From: Kitasatospora albolonga
GTDB lineage: Bacteria; Actinomycetota; Actinomycetes; Streptomycetales; Streptomycetaceae
NCBI GenBank assembly: GCA_002082585.1
Contig: CP020563.1
Location: 3,962,001 to 4,026,000, forward strand
Direction of reading: 5' to 3'
DNA length: 64,000 nt
The notes beneath the pieces were generated by a model that searched no databases, was not told where the DNA came from, and worked only from the letters and a program-made list of their open reading frames with translations. The position numbers and the translations under genes are program-made. The stretch's first letter is position 1, and each line of letters starts with the position of its first letter. Shown piece after piece: positions 1-11,893 of this stretch.

Positions 1-212
1 CCCCCGGCGAGGACCGCCCCTGCCTGCGGAACCCAGACCACAGCCACCAGCACACTCGCCACCACCACGAGCCCCAGGCCCGTATGAGCATCGGAGCGCT
101 CCCTCCGGAACAGCTCCCTTATCGCGGCTCGCGATGCGGCCATGTCCGCTCGGTAGCGCTCTCTCGCCGCATCAGGATCTGCGCTCGGCCCCTCCGGCCA
201 CTGCCGCTCCAT
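1..212 (-). CDS. Small membrane protein, N-terminal part only (gene runs off the window)
   Basis: The reading frame begins at an ATG (210-212) and runs off the left edge of the window, so only about 70 residues are visible. A GGAGG Shine-Dalgarno lies about 7 bases upstream of the ATG. The visible protein begins MERQWPEGPSADPD, has a charged stretch (RERYRADMAASRAAIRELFRRER) of mixed basic and acidic residues, and then a hydrophobic segment rich in V, L and A that looks like one membrane helix. A later in-frame ATG at 143 is a weaker start. I do not recognise the family; function is unknown. Confidence 0.55.
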   Translation of the reverse strand, partial: MERQWPEGPSADPDAARERYRADMAASRAAIRELFRRERSDAHTGLGLVVVASVLVAVVWVPQAGAVLAG

Positions 213-335
213 CCGTGCCCTCCATCCTTGTCAGGTCGGTCGAGGCACCCTCTCGACCAGGATGAGCGTCCGCTGGACCCTGGTCCTGCTGCCCTGGGGT
301 TCGGCGTTGATCGGCAACGTACAGCCGTGCCGGTG

Positions 336-755
336 TCAGCCGCTGATGTCAGACGACCTGGGCTCCTTCGACGGTTCAGTCCGCTCGGCCGTCACGAGGT
401 AGCCGGCGAACTCGACATGCGGGCGAGTCACTGCCCATCCGTCAGCTTCTTGTACCGGCACCACTTCCGTCGTGCCTGGTACCGGGTGCCGTACGTTCGA
501 GTTACCGGAAGGGACTTCGTACTGGCAGTGCACCTCTGTGATGGTCAGCACCCGCAACCGGGTAGGAGCATGATCACCTTCCCCGCCATGATGCTCCTCG
601 CAGAAGTCGATATCTGCGGCGCGGTCGCTGCCGACAAGGTCGGCGTAATCCTCGGGGTCGATCTCCAGCAAGTGCCACGAGACGACATCCCCCGGCGTGA
701 AGCTCTCCCCGCAGCACTGCATCTGCCAGTCATCGACCCAGATCGTCAACGTCAT
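336..755 (-). CDS. DUF6578 domain-containing protein
   Basis: Predicted 139-residue soluble protein beginning MTLTIWVDDWQMQCCGE. The W-x-D-D-W-Q-M-x-C-C-G-E motif at the N-terminus is what I associate with DUF6578, a Streptomyces family of unknown function. A second acidic and histidine-containing patch (CEEHHGGEGDH, about residues 65-75) with the paired cysteines could bind a metal, but that is inference. The frame is open further upstream, but the longer N-terminus reads through proline-rich non-conserved sequence and the tRNA terminator, so I placed the start at the ATG at 753-755. No clear Shine-Dalgarno precedes it. It stands alone, downstream of tRNA-Ile. Confidence 0.65.
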   Translation of the reverse strand: MTLTIWVDDWQMQCCGESFTPGDVVSWHLLEIDPEDYADLVGSDRAADIDFCEEHHGGEGDHAPTRLRVLTITEVHCQYEVPSGNSNVRHPVPGTTEVVPVQEADGWAVTRPHVEFAGYLVTAERTEPSKEPRSSDISG

Positions 756-871
756 GCCGTCATTGTCCGCAGCGTTCCACGCGGTCACCAGGGGCGGAGC
801 GGGAGGCCGTGACGATGCTCGCGGACCTTCTGGAAGATCCGCTGATCGGCTGATGTCAGCCGGGGATGCCA

Positions 872-903
872 AAGGCCCCCCACCGTTCCCGGTGAGGGGC
901 CTT
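872..903 (-). terminator. Terminator of tRNA-Ile
   Basis: Imperfect 14-base stem (872-885 with 890-903, one mismatch) and a TTCC loop, a few bases beyond the tRNA 3' end on the minus strand. Confidence 0.6.
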
Positions 904-911
904 CGTGCTGG

Positions 912-985
912 TGGGGCTAACAGGATTTGAACCTGTGGCCTCATCCTTATCAGGGATGCGCTCTAACCAACTGAGCTATAGCCCC
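912..985 (-). tRNA. tRNA-Ile (anticodon GAT)
   Basis: On the minus strand the sequence starts GGGGCTATAGCTCAG, has D-arm, an anticodon loop CTGATAA with anticodon GAT, a T-arm with GTTCAAATC, and a 3' acceptor strand TAGCCCC that pairs with the 5' end. The discriminator is A at 912, and the CCA end is encoded at 911-909. It reads AUC/AUU isoleucine codons. It follows gyrA and the DUF3566 gene in the same direction, a common position in actinobacterial origin regions. Confidence 0.95.
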
Positions 986-1058
986 GCCGCGCTGTGCTGC
1001 GCTGACTTCTGAAGATTAGCGCACGTCGGGGCCAGTCCCAAAATCGATACCCGGCGCG

Positions 1059-1745
1059 CTACTCGTCCTCGGCCAGCGTGAGCTCGACGCCGCCCACGAA
1101 GCCCGCCGACAGGTTGTAGATGAAGGCGCCCAGCGTCGCCAGCGCGGTGGCCAGCACCACGTCGATCACGGCGATGACCGAGGTGAAGATGAGCACGCGC
1201 GGCAGCGACAGGAACGACTGGAGGTCGAAGCCGTTGCTCTCGTTCGAGCCGGTGGCCTCGCTGATCGTGCCGCCCACGGTGGAGAAGACGCCCATCGCGT
1301 CCATCACCATCCACAGGATCGCCGCCGCCACCACCGTGCAGATGCCCAGCGCGATGGAGAGCAGGAAGCTGACCTTCATCACCGACCACGGGTCGGCCTT
1401 GGCCACCCGCAGACGGGCCTTGCGGGTCCGCGGAGTGGTCCGCGCCCCCGTGCGCGGCTTGCGCGTCGCCTGGGCGCCGCCCAGCGTCCCGCCGTCCCCG
1501 GGGCGCTGGCCGCCCTGGGTGCCGCCACCGGGCGTCTGGTACGCCTGGGGCGGGTGGTACGGGCCCGACGGCCCCGGTGCGGGCTCACGCTCGCCGGGCA
1601 GCGGCCCGGTCGCGTAACCCTCGTACTGGGGCTGAGGCCCTCGTGTGTCCGTCACAGTGCCCCCTTGGGAGTCCGTGGCAGGGCCACGGGCACCGTTCGC
1701 TCCTGCTCCGGAAGCGGCCGAACCGGCGCCCGTGGCTCCACTCAC
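1059..1745 (-). CDS. DUF3566 domain membrane protein
   Basis: About 228 residues. The first half (about 1-125) is disordered and rich in G, P, Q and T, ending in a basic stretch. The second half holds the DUF3566 domain with two hydrophobic segments: one beginning VMKVSFLLSIALGICTVV and another around VLIFTSVIAVIDVVLATALA. It is the counterpart of M. tuberculosis Rv0007, which also lies just after gyrA. The GTG start (1743-1745) is 4 bases after the gyrA stop, with GAGGAG upstream inside the gyrA end, so it is very likely co-transcribed and translationally coupled with gyrA. Internal GTG starts are possible because the N-terminus is poorly conserved. The molecular role is not known; membrane location near division or cell-wall proteins is inference. 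Confidence 0.85.
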   Translation of the reverse strand: MSGATGAGSAASGAGANGARGPATDSQGGTVTDTRGPQPQYEGYATGPLPGEREPAPGPSGPYHPPQAYQTPGGGTQGGQRPGDGGTLGGAQATRKPRTGARTTPRTRKARLRVAKADPWSVMKVSFLLSIALGICTVVAAAILWMVMDAMGVFSTVGGTISEATGSNESNGFDLQSFLSLPRVLIFTSVIAVIDVVLATALATLGAFIYNLSAGFVGGVELTLAEDE

Positions 1746-1749
1746 GCTC

Positions 1750-4389
1750 TTACTCCTCGTGCTCCCCGGTCGAGGGCTCCGTGCCCTCGACAGTGCCCTC
1801 TACCACGCCCGTGGCGTGGGCCTCGGCCGTCTCGCCCTCGGCGTCATCGGTCCCGTCGACCTCTTCCGCCTCACGCCCGGCCTCGGCGTTGCGCGCGATG
1901 CCGACGACGGCATCCCGCTTGCCCAGATTGATCAGTTGGACGCCCATGGTGTCACGGCCCGTCTCCCTGACTTCATTGACTCGCGTACGAATCACACCGC
2001 CGCCCAGTGTGATGGCGAGGATCTCGTCCGTCTCCTCGACCACCAGCGCACCGACGAGCGAGCCCCGGTCCTCGACGATCTTGGCAGCCTTGATGCCGAG
2101 GCCGCCGCGGCCCTGGACGCGGTACTCGTCGACGGGGGTGCGCTTGGCGTACCCGCCGTCGGTAGCGGTGAACACGAACGTACCGGGCCGGACGACATTC
2201 ATCGAGAGCAGTTCGTCTCCCTCACGGAAACTCATGCCCTTGACGCCCGAGGTGGCGCGGCCCATCGGGCGCAGCGCGTCGTCCGTCGCGGTGAACCTGA
2301 TCGACTGCGCCTTCTTGCTGATGAGCAGCAGATCGTCCTCCGCCGACACCAGCTCCGCACCGATCAGCTCGTCGTCGCCGCCGTCCGGCATCTCGCGCAG
2401 GTTGATCGCGATGACACCGCCCGAACGCGGCGAATCGTAGTCCTTGAGCGCGGTCTTCTTCACGAGACCGCCCTTCGTCGCCAGGATCAGGTACGGCACG
2501 GCCTCGTAGTCGCGGATCGCGAGGATCTGGGCGATCTTCTCGTCCGGCTGGAAGGCCAGCAGGTTGGCGACGTGCTGGCCGCGCGCATCCCGGCCTGCGT
2601 CCGGGAGCTCGTACGCCTTCGCCCGGTAGACGCGGCCCTTGTTCGTGAAGAACAGCAGCCAGTGGTGCGTCGTCGACACGAAGAAGTGGTCGACGATGTC
2701 GTCTTCCTTGAGCTTCGTCCCGCGCACGCCCTTGCCGCCGCGCTTCTGCGAGCGGTAGTCGTCGGTCTTCGTGCGCTTCACATAGCCGCTGCGGGAGATC
2801 GTGACGACGATGTCCTCCTCGGCGATCAGGTCCTCGATGGACATGTCACCGTCGAAGGGCACCAGCTTGGAGCGCCGGTCGTCGCCGAACTTCTCGACGA
2901 TCGCCGCCAGCTCCTCGCTGACGATCGCGCGCTGCTTGGCGGGCGAGGCCAGGATCTCGTTGTACTCGTTGATCTTCGCCTGGAGCTCGTCGTGCTCGGC
3001 GGTGATCTTCTGGTGCTCCAGCGCGGCCAGCCGGCGCAGCTGCATCTCCAGGATCGCGTTCGCCTGGAGCTCGTCGATCTCCAGGAGGCCCATCAGGCCC
3101 TCCCGCGCGATCTCCACGGTGTTGGAGCGCCGGATGAGGGCGATGACCTCGTCGATGGCGTCCAGGGCCTTCAGAAGGCCGCGCAGGATGTGCGCCCGCT
3201 CCTCGGCCTTGCGCAGCCGGAACTTCGTACGCCGGACGATGACCTCGATCTGGTGCGTCACCCAGTGGCGGATGAACGCGTCGATCGAGAGCGTGCGCGG
3301 CACCCCGTCGACGAGCGCCAGCATGTTGGCGCCGAAGTTCGTCTGGAGGTCGGTGTGCTTGTACAGGTTGTTCAGGACGACCTTGGCGACCGCGTCCCGC
3401 TTGAGGACGACGACCAGGCGCTGGCCCGTACGCGAGGAGGTCTCGTCGCGGACGTCCGCGATCCCGCCGACCTTGCCGTCCTTGACCAGGTCGGCGATCT
3501 TCTGCGCGAGGTTGTCGGGGTTGGTCTGGAACGGCAGCTCGGTGACGACCAGGCACTGGCGGCCCTGGATCTCCTCGACCGCGACGACCGCGCGCATCGT
3601 GATGGAGCCGCGCCCGGTGCGGTACGCCTCCTCGATGCCCTTGCGGCCCACGACCAGCGCGCCGGTCGGGAAGTCGGGGCCCTTGATGCGCTCGATCAGC
3701 GCGTCCAGCAGCTCCTCGTGGGACGCCTCGGGGTGCTCCAGGTACCACTGGGCTCCGGCGGCGACCTCGCGCAGGTTGTGCGGCGGGATGTTGGTCGCCA
3801 TACCGACCGCGATCCCGGCGGAGCCGTTGACCAGCAGGTTCGGGAAGCGCGCCGGCAGGACCGTCGGCTCCTGGTTGCGGCCGTCGTAGTTGTCCTGGAA
3901 GTCGACGGTCTCCTCGTCGATGTCCCGGACCATCTCCATGGACAGCGGCATCATCTTGCACTCGGTGTACCGCATGGCGGCGGCCGGGTCGTTGCCCGGG
4001 GAACCGAAGTTGCCGTTGGAGTCCACCAGCGGCATCCGCAGCGACCACGGCTGTGCCAGACGCACCAGGGCGTCGTAGATGGAGGAGTCGCCGTGCGGGT
4101 GGTACGTACCCATGACGTCACCGACGACGCGGGCGCACTTGTAGAACCCCTTCTCGGGGCGGTAGCCGCCGTCGTACATCGCGTACAGCACCCGGCGGTG
4201 GACGGGCTTGAGGCCGTCCCGTACGTCGGGCAGCGCACGCGAGACGATGACGGACATCGCGTAGTCGAGGTAGGAGCGCTGCATCTCCGTCTCGAGCCCG
4301 ACGGGCTCGACACGCATGCCCACACCGGGAACGATGACTTCCTCGGGCGTCGCGGGTTCAGGTGTCACAGGGGTGTTCTCGTCGGCCAT
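1750..4389 (-). CDS. gyrA: DNA gyrase subunit A
   Basis: 879 residues, normal for a full-length GyrA. It forms the breakage-reunion half of the A2B2 gyrase that introduces negative supercoils. The catalytic tyrosine lies in RYTECKM (about residue 140). The quinolone-resistance region reads HGDSSIYD near residue 100, with Ser and Asp at the two positions usually mutated in resistant strains, so it looks quinolone-sensitive. The C-terminal beta-pinwheel carries a GyrA box ([10 protein letters not shown], about residue 540), the motif needed for DNA wrapping. The last 40 residues are acidic. It follows gyrB after 47 bases and is followed by the DUF3566 gene after 4 bases, giving a gyrB-gyrA-DUF3566 operon. 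Confidence 0.98.
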   Translation of the reverse strand: MADENTPVTPEPATPEEVIVPGVGMRVEPVGLETEMQRSYLDYAMSVIVSRALPDVRDGLKPVHRRVLYAMYDGGYRPEKGFYKCARVVGDVMGTYHPHGDSSIYDALVRLAQPWSLRMPLVDSNGNFGSPGNDPAAAMRYTECKMMPLSMEMVRDIDEETVDFQDNYDGRNQEPTVLPARFPNLLVNGSAGIAVGMATNIPPHNLREVAAGAQWYLEHPEASHEELLDALIERIKGPDFPTGALVVGRKGIEEAYRTGRGSITMRAVVAVEEIQGRQCLVVTELPFQTNPDNLAQKIADLVKDGKVGGIADVRDETSSRTGQRLVVVLKRDAVAKVVLNNLYKHTDLQTNFGANMLALVDGVPRTLSIDAFIRHWVTHQIEVIVRRTKFRLRKAEERAHILRGLLKALDAIDEVIALIRRSNTVEIAREGLMGLLEIDELQANAILEMQLRRLAALEHQKITAEHDELQAKINEYNEILASPAKQRAIVSEELAAIVEKFGDDRRSKLVPFDGDMSIEDLIAEEDIVVTISRSGYVKRTKTDDYRSQKRGGKGVRGTKLKEDDIVDHFFVSTTHHWLLFFTNKGRVYRAKAYELPDAGRDARGQHVANLLAFQPDEKIAQILAIRDYEAVPYLILATKGGLVKKTALKDYDSPRSGGVIAINLREMPDGGDDELIGAELVSAEDDLLLISKKAQSIRFTATDDALRPMGRATSGVKGMSFREGDELLSMNVVRPGTFVFTATDGGYAKRTPVDEYRVQGRGGLGIKAAKIVEDRGSLVGALVVEETDEILAITLGGGVIRTRVNEVRETGRDTMGVQLINLGKRDAVVGIARNAEAGREAEEVDGTDDAEGETAEAHATGVVEGTVEGTEPSTGEHEE

Positions 4390-4436
4390 TGCTGGTCAAA
4401 GTCCTTTCGAGCTGCGGCGTCGCTGGTACGGCCGAC

Positions 4437-6916
<2,480 letters not shown>

Positions 6917-7627
6917 TCACCCGTAGGTGTCCCCGGGCCCCTTGCTCCCGGGCGCCCGCAGCGGCCCGAACCGGCGCTCCGGGCCCCCCGGACCGACGAC
7001 CTTGATCATCCGTACGGTGCCCTGCCCCAGATCCGCGTTGAGCCGGGCCACCAGCTGCGGGGCCAGCAGCCGCAGCTGGGTCGCCCAGGCCGTGGAGTCG
7101 CAGCTCACAGTGAGCACCCGCGCGGCCGGATCGTCGTCGTAGCGCAGCGGTACGCAGTGGTTGGCCAGATCGTCGCCCACGATCTGCGGCCACCGCCCCA
7201 TCACCCCGCCGACCGCCGCCGGGGTCTCCCAGCCGCGCTCGGTGATCAGCCGGTTGATCGCGGAGCCCAGCGGCTGCGGATCACGGCCGTCCGAACGGGC
7301 CCCGGAGCGCAGCCCGCCGCCCCGCCTGGCCTGCTTCTTCTGCTGGGCCGCCGCGCCCCGCGCCCGGGCCTGCTCCTTCGCGGCCCGCAGCGCGACCCGG
7401 GCGAGATCGACCCCGGACACCTCGGGCGGCTTCGGACTCCCGCCCCCGGCCACCGGAGCCCCGGACGCACCCGACGCACCACCGGAGCCCCCGTCACGGT
7501 GGGCCGCAGGCCCCGTACCACCGGAGGCCCCGTCGCCCCGGGCCGTCGGGCCCGTACCGCGGGAAGGCCCGTCACCGCGGGCCGTCGGCCCCGTACCGCC
7601 GGAAGGCCCCTCGCCCCGGCCGGTCAT
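6917..7627 (-). CDS. dciA: DciA-family (DUF721) protein, probable DnaB helicase loader
   Basis: 236 residues. The DUF721 domain occupies about residues 105-200 ([20 protein letters not shown], then [15 protein letters not shown] and [17 protein letters not shown]). DciA proteins interact with the replicative helicase and act in its loading in bacteria that lack DnaC or DnaI, which fits a genome position beside recF, dnaN and dnaA. The start codon overlaps the recF stop by 4 bases (ATGA), indicating translational coupling. The first 50 residues are unusual: three tandem copies of a 13-residue unit of the type [13 protein letters not shown], followed by a basic segment. The N-terminal repeat is low complexity and probably disordered. 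Confidence 0.88.
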   Translation of the reverse strand: MTGRGEGPSGGTGPTARGDGPSRGTGPTARGDGASGGTGPAAHRDGGSGGASGASGAPVAGGGSPKPPEVSGVDLARVALRAAKEQARARGAAAQQKKQARRGGGLRSGARSDGRDPQPLGSAINRLITERGWETPAAVGGVMGRWPQIVGDDLANHCVPLRYDDDPAARVLTVSCDSTAWATQLRLLAPQLVARLNADLGQGTVRMIKVVGPGGPERRFGPLRAPGSKGPGDTYG

Positions 7628-8754
7628 ACCCGCTCCACCTCGCCCGCCGACACCGCGTACCGCGCGCCCGCCAGCGCGCCCGGCACGTCCTCCGCCACCG
7701 CCGCCGTCACGAGCACCTGCTCGCCCGGGGCCACCAGCTCGGCCAGCCGCTCTCGGCGGCGGGCGTCCAGCTCGGCGAAGACGTCGTCCAGGATCAGCAC
7801 CGGCTCGTTGCCCTCGGCGCGCAGCAGCTCGTAACTGGCCAGCCGCAGCGCCAGCGCGTAGCTCCAGGACTCCCCGTGGCTCGCGTACCCCTTCGCGGGC
7901 ATGGACCGCAGGCTCAGCACCAGATCGTCCCGGTGCGGGCCCACCAGCGTCACCCCGCGCTCGATCTCCTGCTTGCGGACCCCGGCGAGCGCCGCGATCA
8001 GCTGCTCGTACAGCTCCTCGCGGGTGCGGCCCGCCGACACGTCCTCGCCCACCGAGCTGCGGTACTCCAGCGTCACGGGGCCGCCGCCCGGCGCCACGTC
8101 CCCGTACGCCTTGTCGGCCAGCGGCTGGAGCGTGGCGATCAGGTCCAGGCGCTGCGCGAGCAGCTCGGCGCCGACCCGCCCCAGGTGCTGGTCCCAGACG
8201 TCGAGGGTGGACAGGTCCATGGAGCGGCCGCCGTGGCGACGGGCCATCGCGGCGGACTTGAGGAGGGTGTTGCGCTGCTTGAGCACCCGCTCGTAGTCGG
8301 AGCGGACCCCGGCCATCCGGGGCGAGCGCGCGGTGACCAGCTCGTCCAGGAACCGCCGCCGCTCCCCGGGGTCGCCCTTGACCAGGGCGAGATCCTCCGG
8401 AGCGAAGAGAACCGTCCGTACGATGCCGAGCACGTCACGCGGTCTGACCTGCGAGGACCTGTTGATACGGGCCCGGTTGGCGCGGCCCGGATTGAGCTCC
8501 AGCTCGACCAGCTGCGAGCGCTCGCCCTGGGTCACCGCCGCCCGGACCACCGCGCGCTCGGCGCCCATCCGCACGAGGGGGGCGTCCGAGGAGACCCGGT
8601 GGCTGCCGAGGGTGGCGAGATAGCCGATGGCCTCGACGAGGTTGGTCTTGCCCTGCCCGTTGGGGCCCACGAACGCGGTGACGCCCGGGTCGAGAGGGAC
8701 CTCGACCCGGGCGTACGAGCGGAAGTCGGCCAGGGAGAGATGGGTGACATGCAT
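7624..8754 (-). CDS. recF: DNA replication and repair protein RecF
   Basis: 376 residues, usual length. RecF is an SMC-like ATPase that helps load RecA at gaps through RecFOR. Walker A is [10 protein letters not shown] near residue 32, and the Walker B/D-loop is [11 protein letters not shown] near residue 320; the opening [14 protein letters not shown] is typical. GGGAGG lies 9 bases upstream of the ATG. It overlaps dciA by 4 bases and follows gnd after 85 bases, within a dnaN-gnd-recF-dciA run that is standard for Streptomyces. Confidence 0.97.
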   Translation of the reverse strand: MHVTHLSLADFRSYARVEVPLDPGVTAFVGPNGQGKTNLVEAIGYLATLGSHRVSSDAPLVRMGAERAVVRAAVTQGERSQLVELELNPGRANRARINRSSQVRPRDVLGIVRTVLFAPEDLALVKGDPGERRRFLDELVTARSPRMAGVRSDYERVLKQRNTLLKSAAMARRHGGRSMDLSTLDVWDQHLGRVGAELLAQRLDLIATLQPLADKAYGDVAPGGGPVTLEYRSSVGEDVSAGRTREELYEQLIAALAGVRKQEIERGVTLVGPHRDDLVLSLRSMPAKGYASHGESWSYALALRLASYELLRAEGNEPVLILDDVFAELDARRRERLAELVAPGEQVLVTAAVAEDVPGALAGARYAVSAGEVERV

Positions 8755-8839
8755 GTGCGCCGACCTCCCGGGCCCGATCCGTTCCGCTGTTGGTGCTGGT
8801 TCCGCGCTTCCCGGCTTTCCCGGCTTCCCCGCGGTGGGG

Positions 8840-9718
8840 CTACTTCTTGTTCTCGACCGCGTGGCCGCCGAACTGGTTGCGCAGCGCGGCGATCATCTTC
8901 ATCTGCGGCGAGTCGTCCTGGCGCGAGGCGAACCGCGCGAACAGCGACGCCGTGATCGCGGGCAGCGGCACCGCGTTGTCGATCGCGGCCTCCACCGTCC
9001 AGCGGCCCTCGCCGGAGTCGGCGGCGAAGCCCCGGAGCTTGTCCAGGTGCTCGTCGTCGTCCAGGGCGTTGACCGCGAGGTCGAGCAGCCAGGAACGGAT
9101 GACCGTGCCCTCCTGCCAGGAGCGGAAGACCTCGCGTACGTCGGTGACGGAGTCGACCTTCTCCAGCAGCTCCCAGCCCTCGGCGTACGCCTGCATCATG
9201 GCGTACTCGATGCCGTTGTGGACCATCTTCGCGAAGTGGCCGGCGCCGACCTTGCCCGCGTGGACGGAGCCGAAGTCGCCCTCGGGCTTGAGCGCGTCGA
9301 AGATCGGCTGGACCTTCGCCACGTTCTCCTCGCTGCCGCCGTACATCAGGGCGTAGCCGTTCTCCAGGCCCCAGACACCGCCGGAGACGCCGCAGTCGAC
9401 AAAGCCGATGCCCTTGATGCCCAGCTCGACGGCGTGCTTCTCGTCGTCGGTCCAGCGCGAGTTCCCGCCGTCGACGACGACGTCGCCGGGCGAGAGCAGC
9501 TCGGCGAGCTCGTCGATCGTGGACTGGGTCGCCGCACCGGCCGGGACCATCACCCAGACGACCCGCGGGCCCTTCAGCTTGCCCACAAGCTCTTCGAGGC
9601 TGTGGACATCGGCGACATCCGGGTTGCGGTCGTAACCGATGACGGTGTGGCCTGCGCGGCGGATGCGCTCGCGCATGTTGCCGCCCATCTTGCCGAGGCC
9701 GACGAGACCGAGCTCCAT
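8840..9718 (-). CDS. gnd: 6-phosphogluconate dehydrogenase, decarboxylating (short form)
   Basis: 292 residues, the short GndA/YqeC-type class rather than the 470-residue enzyme. It oxidises 6-phosphogluconate to ribulose 5-phosphate and CO2 in the pentose phosphate pathway. The N-terminal Rossmann motif is GLGKMGGNM and a cofactor segment GYDRNPDV follows. Substrate-binding motifs are [13 protein letters not shown] (about 127-139) and the catalytic KMVHNGIEY (about 175-183). AAGGA precedes the ATG. Its place between recF and dnaN is a known actinobacterial arrangement without an evident functional link to replication. Confidence 0.93.
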   Translation of the reverse strand: MELGLVGLGKMGGNMRERIRRAGHTVIGYDRNPDVADVHSLEELVGKLKGPRVVWVMVPAGAATQSTIDELAELLSPGDVVVDGGNSRWTDDEKHAVELGIKGIGFVDCGVSGGVWGLENGYALMYGGSEENVAKVQPIFDALKPEGDFGSVHAGKVGAGHFAKMVHNGIEYAMMQAYAEGWELLEKVDSVTDVREVFRSWQEGTVIRSWLLDLAVNALDDDEHLDKLRGFAADSGEGRWTVEAAIDNAVPLPAITASLFARFASRQDDSPQMKMIAALRNQFGGHAVENKK

Positions 9719-9801
9719 CAGAGATTCCTTAAGCGTCGTGGCGATAGCGTCGGGGCGTTCGTTCGCCCGGGACCGAGCCTACGCCGGGGCCGGGGACAGC
9801 G

Positions 9802-9835
9802 CGGTGGGCCCGCTCCGCGCCGAACGGGCCCACCG
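9802..9835 (-). terminator. Terminator downstream of dnaN
   Basis: Perfect 11-base stem CGGTGGGCCCG / CGGGCCCACCG around a 12-base loop, 13 bases past the dnaN stop. Confidence 0.7.
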
Positions 9836-9847
9836 GTGACAGCGTGA

Positions 9848-10978
9848 TCAGCCGGAGAGACGCACCGGCATGATCAGGTACTTGTACGCGTCGTCCGCCT
9901 CGGCGTCCACGGCCGGGCGCCCGCTGAGCAGGGCGGGCTTGGTGGACGTGGTGAAGGAGAGCTGGGCGACGGGGGAGTCGATCGCGCTCAGCCCGTCCAG
10001 CAGGAACGTCGGGTTGAAGGCGATCGAGATGTCGTCGCCCTCCAGCACCGCGTCGACGCGCTCCACAGCCTGTGCGTCGTCGCTGGAACCGGCTTCCAGG
10101 ATGAGCACGCCCTGCTCGAAGCTGAGCCGTACGGGGGTGTTGCGCTCGGCGACCAGGGCCACGCGCTTGACGGCCTCGACGAAGGGGGCCGTCTCGATCA
10201 CCGCGACCGAGTTGAACTCGGTGGGGAAGAGCGTGCGGTACTTCGGCAGGTCGCCCTCGAGCAGCCGGGTGGTGGTCGTGCGCCCCGCGCCCTCGAAACC
10301 GATCAGCCCCTCACCGGCACCGGAGCCGGAGAGCGCCAGGGTGACCGTGTCACCGCTGGTGAGGGCCTTGGCGGTGTCCAGGAGCGTCTTGGCGGGCACC
10401 AGGGCAACTGCGGACGCCTCCGGGTCCTCCGGCTTCCAGAGGAACTCGCGGACCGCGAAGCGGTAGCGGTCGGTGGAGGCGAGGGTGACGGTGTCGCCCT
10501 CGATCTCGATGCGCACACCGGTCAGCACGGGCAGCGTGTCGTCACGGCCCGCGGCGATGGCGACCTGGGCGGCGGCCGAGGCGAAGACCTCACCGGGGAC
10601 GGTGCCCGTGGCGGTCGGCATCTGCGGCAGCGCCGGGTACTCCTCCACAGGCAGTGTGTGGAGGGTGAAGCGCGAGGAGCCGCAGACCACCGTGGCCCGT
10701 ACACCGTCTGTGGAGATCTCCACCGGACGGTTGGGGAGGGCGCGGCAGATGTCGGCGAGCAGCCGGCCGGAGACGAGCACCGTGCCGTCCTCGTCGACCT
10801 CCGCGTCCACGGAGACCTTGGCCGAGACCTCGTAGTCGAAGCTCGAGAAGGAGAGGGCCCCGTCCTCGGCCTTCAGCAGAAGGCCCGCGAGAACGGGCGC
10901 CGGCGGACGGGCCGGGAGGCTGCGGGCCACCCAGGCCACCGCCTCCGCGAGTACATCGCGCTCCACCCGGATCTTCAC
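9848..10978 (-). CDS. dnaN: DNA polymerase III sliding clamp (beta subunit)
   Basis: 376 residues from a GTG at 10976-10978, with AGGAGG eight bases upstream; the N-terminus (VKIRVERDVLAEAVAWVARS) matches known Streptomyces clamps. The frame stays open upstream into oriC but that part is not coding. Three clamp domains of about 125 residues each are recognisable; LLSGRPAVDAEADDAYKYL and the end IMPVRLSG are the usual C-terminus, where the hydrophobic partner pocket forms. The ring encircles DNA and tethers polymerase III. It is transcribed away from oriC. Confidence 0.97.
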   Translation of the reverse strand: MKIRVERDVLAEAVAWVARSLPARPPAPVLAGLLLKAEDGALSFSSFDYEVSAKVSVDAEVDEDGTVLVSGRLLADICRALPNRPVEISTDGVRATVVCGSSRFTLHTLPVEEYPALPQMPTATGTVPGEVFASAAAQVAIAAGRDDTLPVLTGVRIEIEGDTVTLASTDRYRFAVREFLWKPEDPEASAVALVPAKTLLDTAKALTSGDTVTLALSGSGAGEGLIGFEGAGRTTTTRLLEGDLPKYRTLFPTEFNSVAVIETAPFVEAVKRVALVAERNTPVRLSFEQGVLILEAGSSDDAQAVERVDAVLEGDDISIAFNPTFLLDGLSAIDSPVAQLSFTTSTKPALLSGRPAVDAEADDAYKYLIMPVRLSG

Positions 10979-11149
10979 CGGAACCGCCTCCTGCTGTTGC
11001 TCGCTCGCCCTGCTGGCCTTCGTCGTCTGGACCGGAGCTCCCCGGCAGACGGCCGGTGGCTCCGGGGTCCAGTCTGACGCACGGCACCGACAGTCGTTGC
11101 TGCTCGGGGTCAAGTCGAGCAAAACGCTGCGAGGCGGTCGCCGCTCGAG

Positions 11150-11722
11150 TTGTACACAGGCCCCACTTCGAAGCGGATTCCTGGCTAACTCTGAGTGGTA
11201 GTAGTAGTAGGCCCTGTGGAAACCGTGGATAACGTCGTTTGCGCAGGTCAGCAACGGTTTTTTGTCCACCGGTCCTGTGGGTGGCACCCGTGGACAACCG
11301 GGGCTCTCTGTGGACAGGCGGAAGTTCTGCACACCCGATGCACAGGAGGGGGCCACTTCTCCCCAGACCTGTCCCCAGCTTTACCCAGGTTCCCCACAGC
11401 CCAATCAGGCAGCTTGGTGTGACGCCTTTCACTCCGGGCGGTGAGAGCGGGTGTTGCGTTGCCGAACAGTGGACAGGGGTGTGGAGAAGCAGAGCAAAGC
11501 TGGGGACAACGGTACCCAGCCTGTGGGCCGCCGGTGGACAACCGAGAGCGTCCCCTGTGGACGAAAATTCTGTCCACAGCCTGTGGATCATGGTTGACCA
11601 CAAATCCCCAACCACGTGACCTGGCCTGATGGAGTATCGGCAGCTGACCCTGTGGACGCAATATGGACAACTTCGCGGTCCCCAGGCTGTGGACGGAAGA
11701 TTTTCCGCACATCTGTGGAGAA
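11150..11722. other. oriC: Chromosomal replication origin oriC with clustered DnaA boxes
   Basis: The 915-base gap between dnaN and dnaA has no plausible gene and is packed with 9-base DnaA boxes in both orientations. Examples: TTGTACACA 11150-11158, CGTGGATAA 11224-11232, TTGTCCACC 11262-11270, CGTGGACAA 11289-11297, TGTGGACAG 11309-11317, TTCCCCACA 11390-11398, TGTGGAGAA 11480-11488, GGTGGACAA 11533-11541, TGTGGACGA 11556-11564, CTGTCCACA 11570-11578, TTGACCACA 11594-11602, TATGGACAA 11662-11670, TGTGGACGG 11688-11696 and TGTGGAGAA 11714-11722. I count about 19 including weaker ones, like the 19-box origin known in S. lividans/S. coelicolor. The stretch 11400-11460 has fewer boxes. DnaA would bind here and open the DNA. 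Confidence 0.95.
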
Positions 11723-11792
11723 GCGCCTCTGAGCAGCCCGTATTCGAACAGTGCCGGTCCGGCGGAGACCGCCGAGCGGGCCCCGGGAACGC

Positions 11793-11861
11793 CGAAGGGC
11801 GCCTCGCGCGGACCCCGGGAGGTCGTTGCGAGGCGCCCTTCGAGCGCGCCGGAAGCGCGCT
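11793..11861 (-). terminator. Double hairpin terminator downstream of dnaA
   Basis: Perfect 15-base inverted repeat (11793-11807 with 11828-11842, CGAAGGGCGCCTCGC and its complement), directly followed by a second hairpin AGCGCGC / GCGCGCT (11843-11849, 11855-11861). It lies just past the dnaA stop and would keep dnaA transcription out of oriC. Confidence 0.75.
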
Positions 11862-11893
11862 GCGGTGCCCTGTGACGTCGTGAGCGGCCGGTG

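Noticed and set aside
10979..11356. N-terminal extension of dnaN into oriC
   Set aside because: The GTG at 10978 has a perfect Shine-Dalgarno and gives the standard 376-residue clamp; the extension overlaps DnaA boxes.
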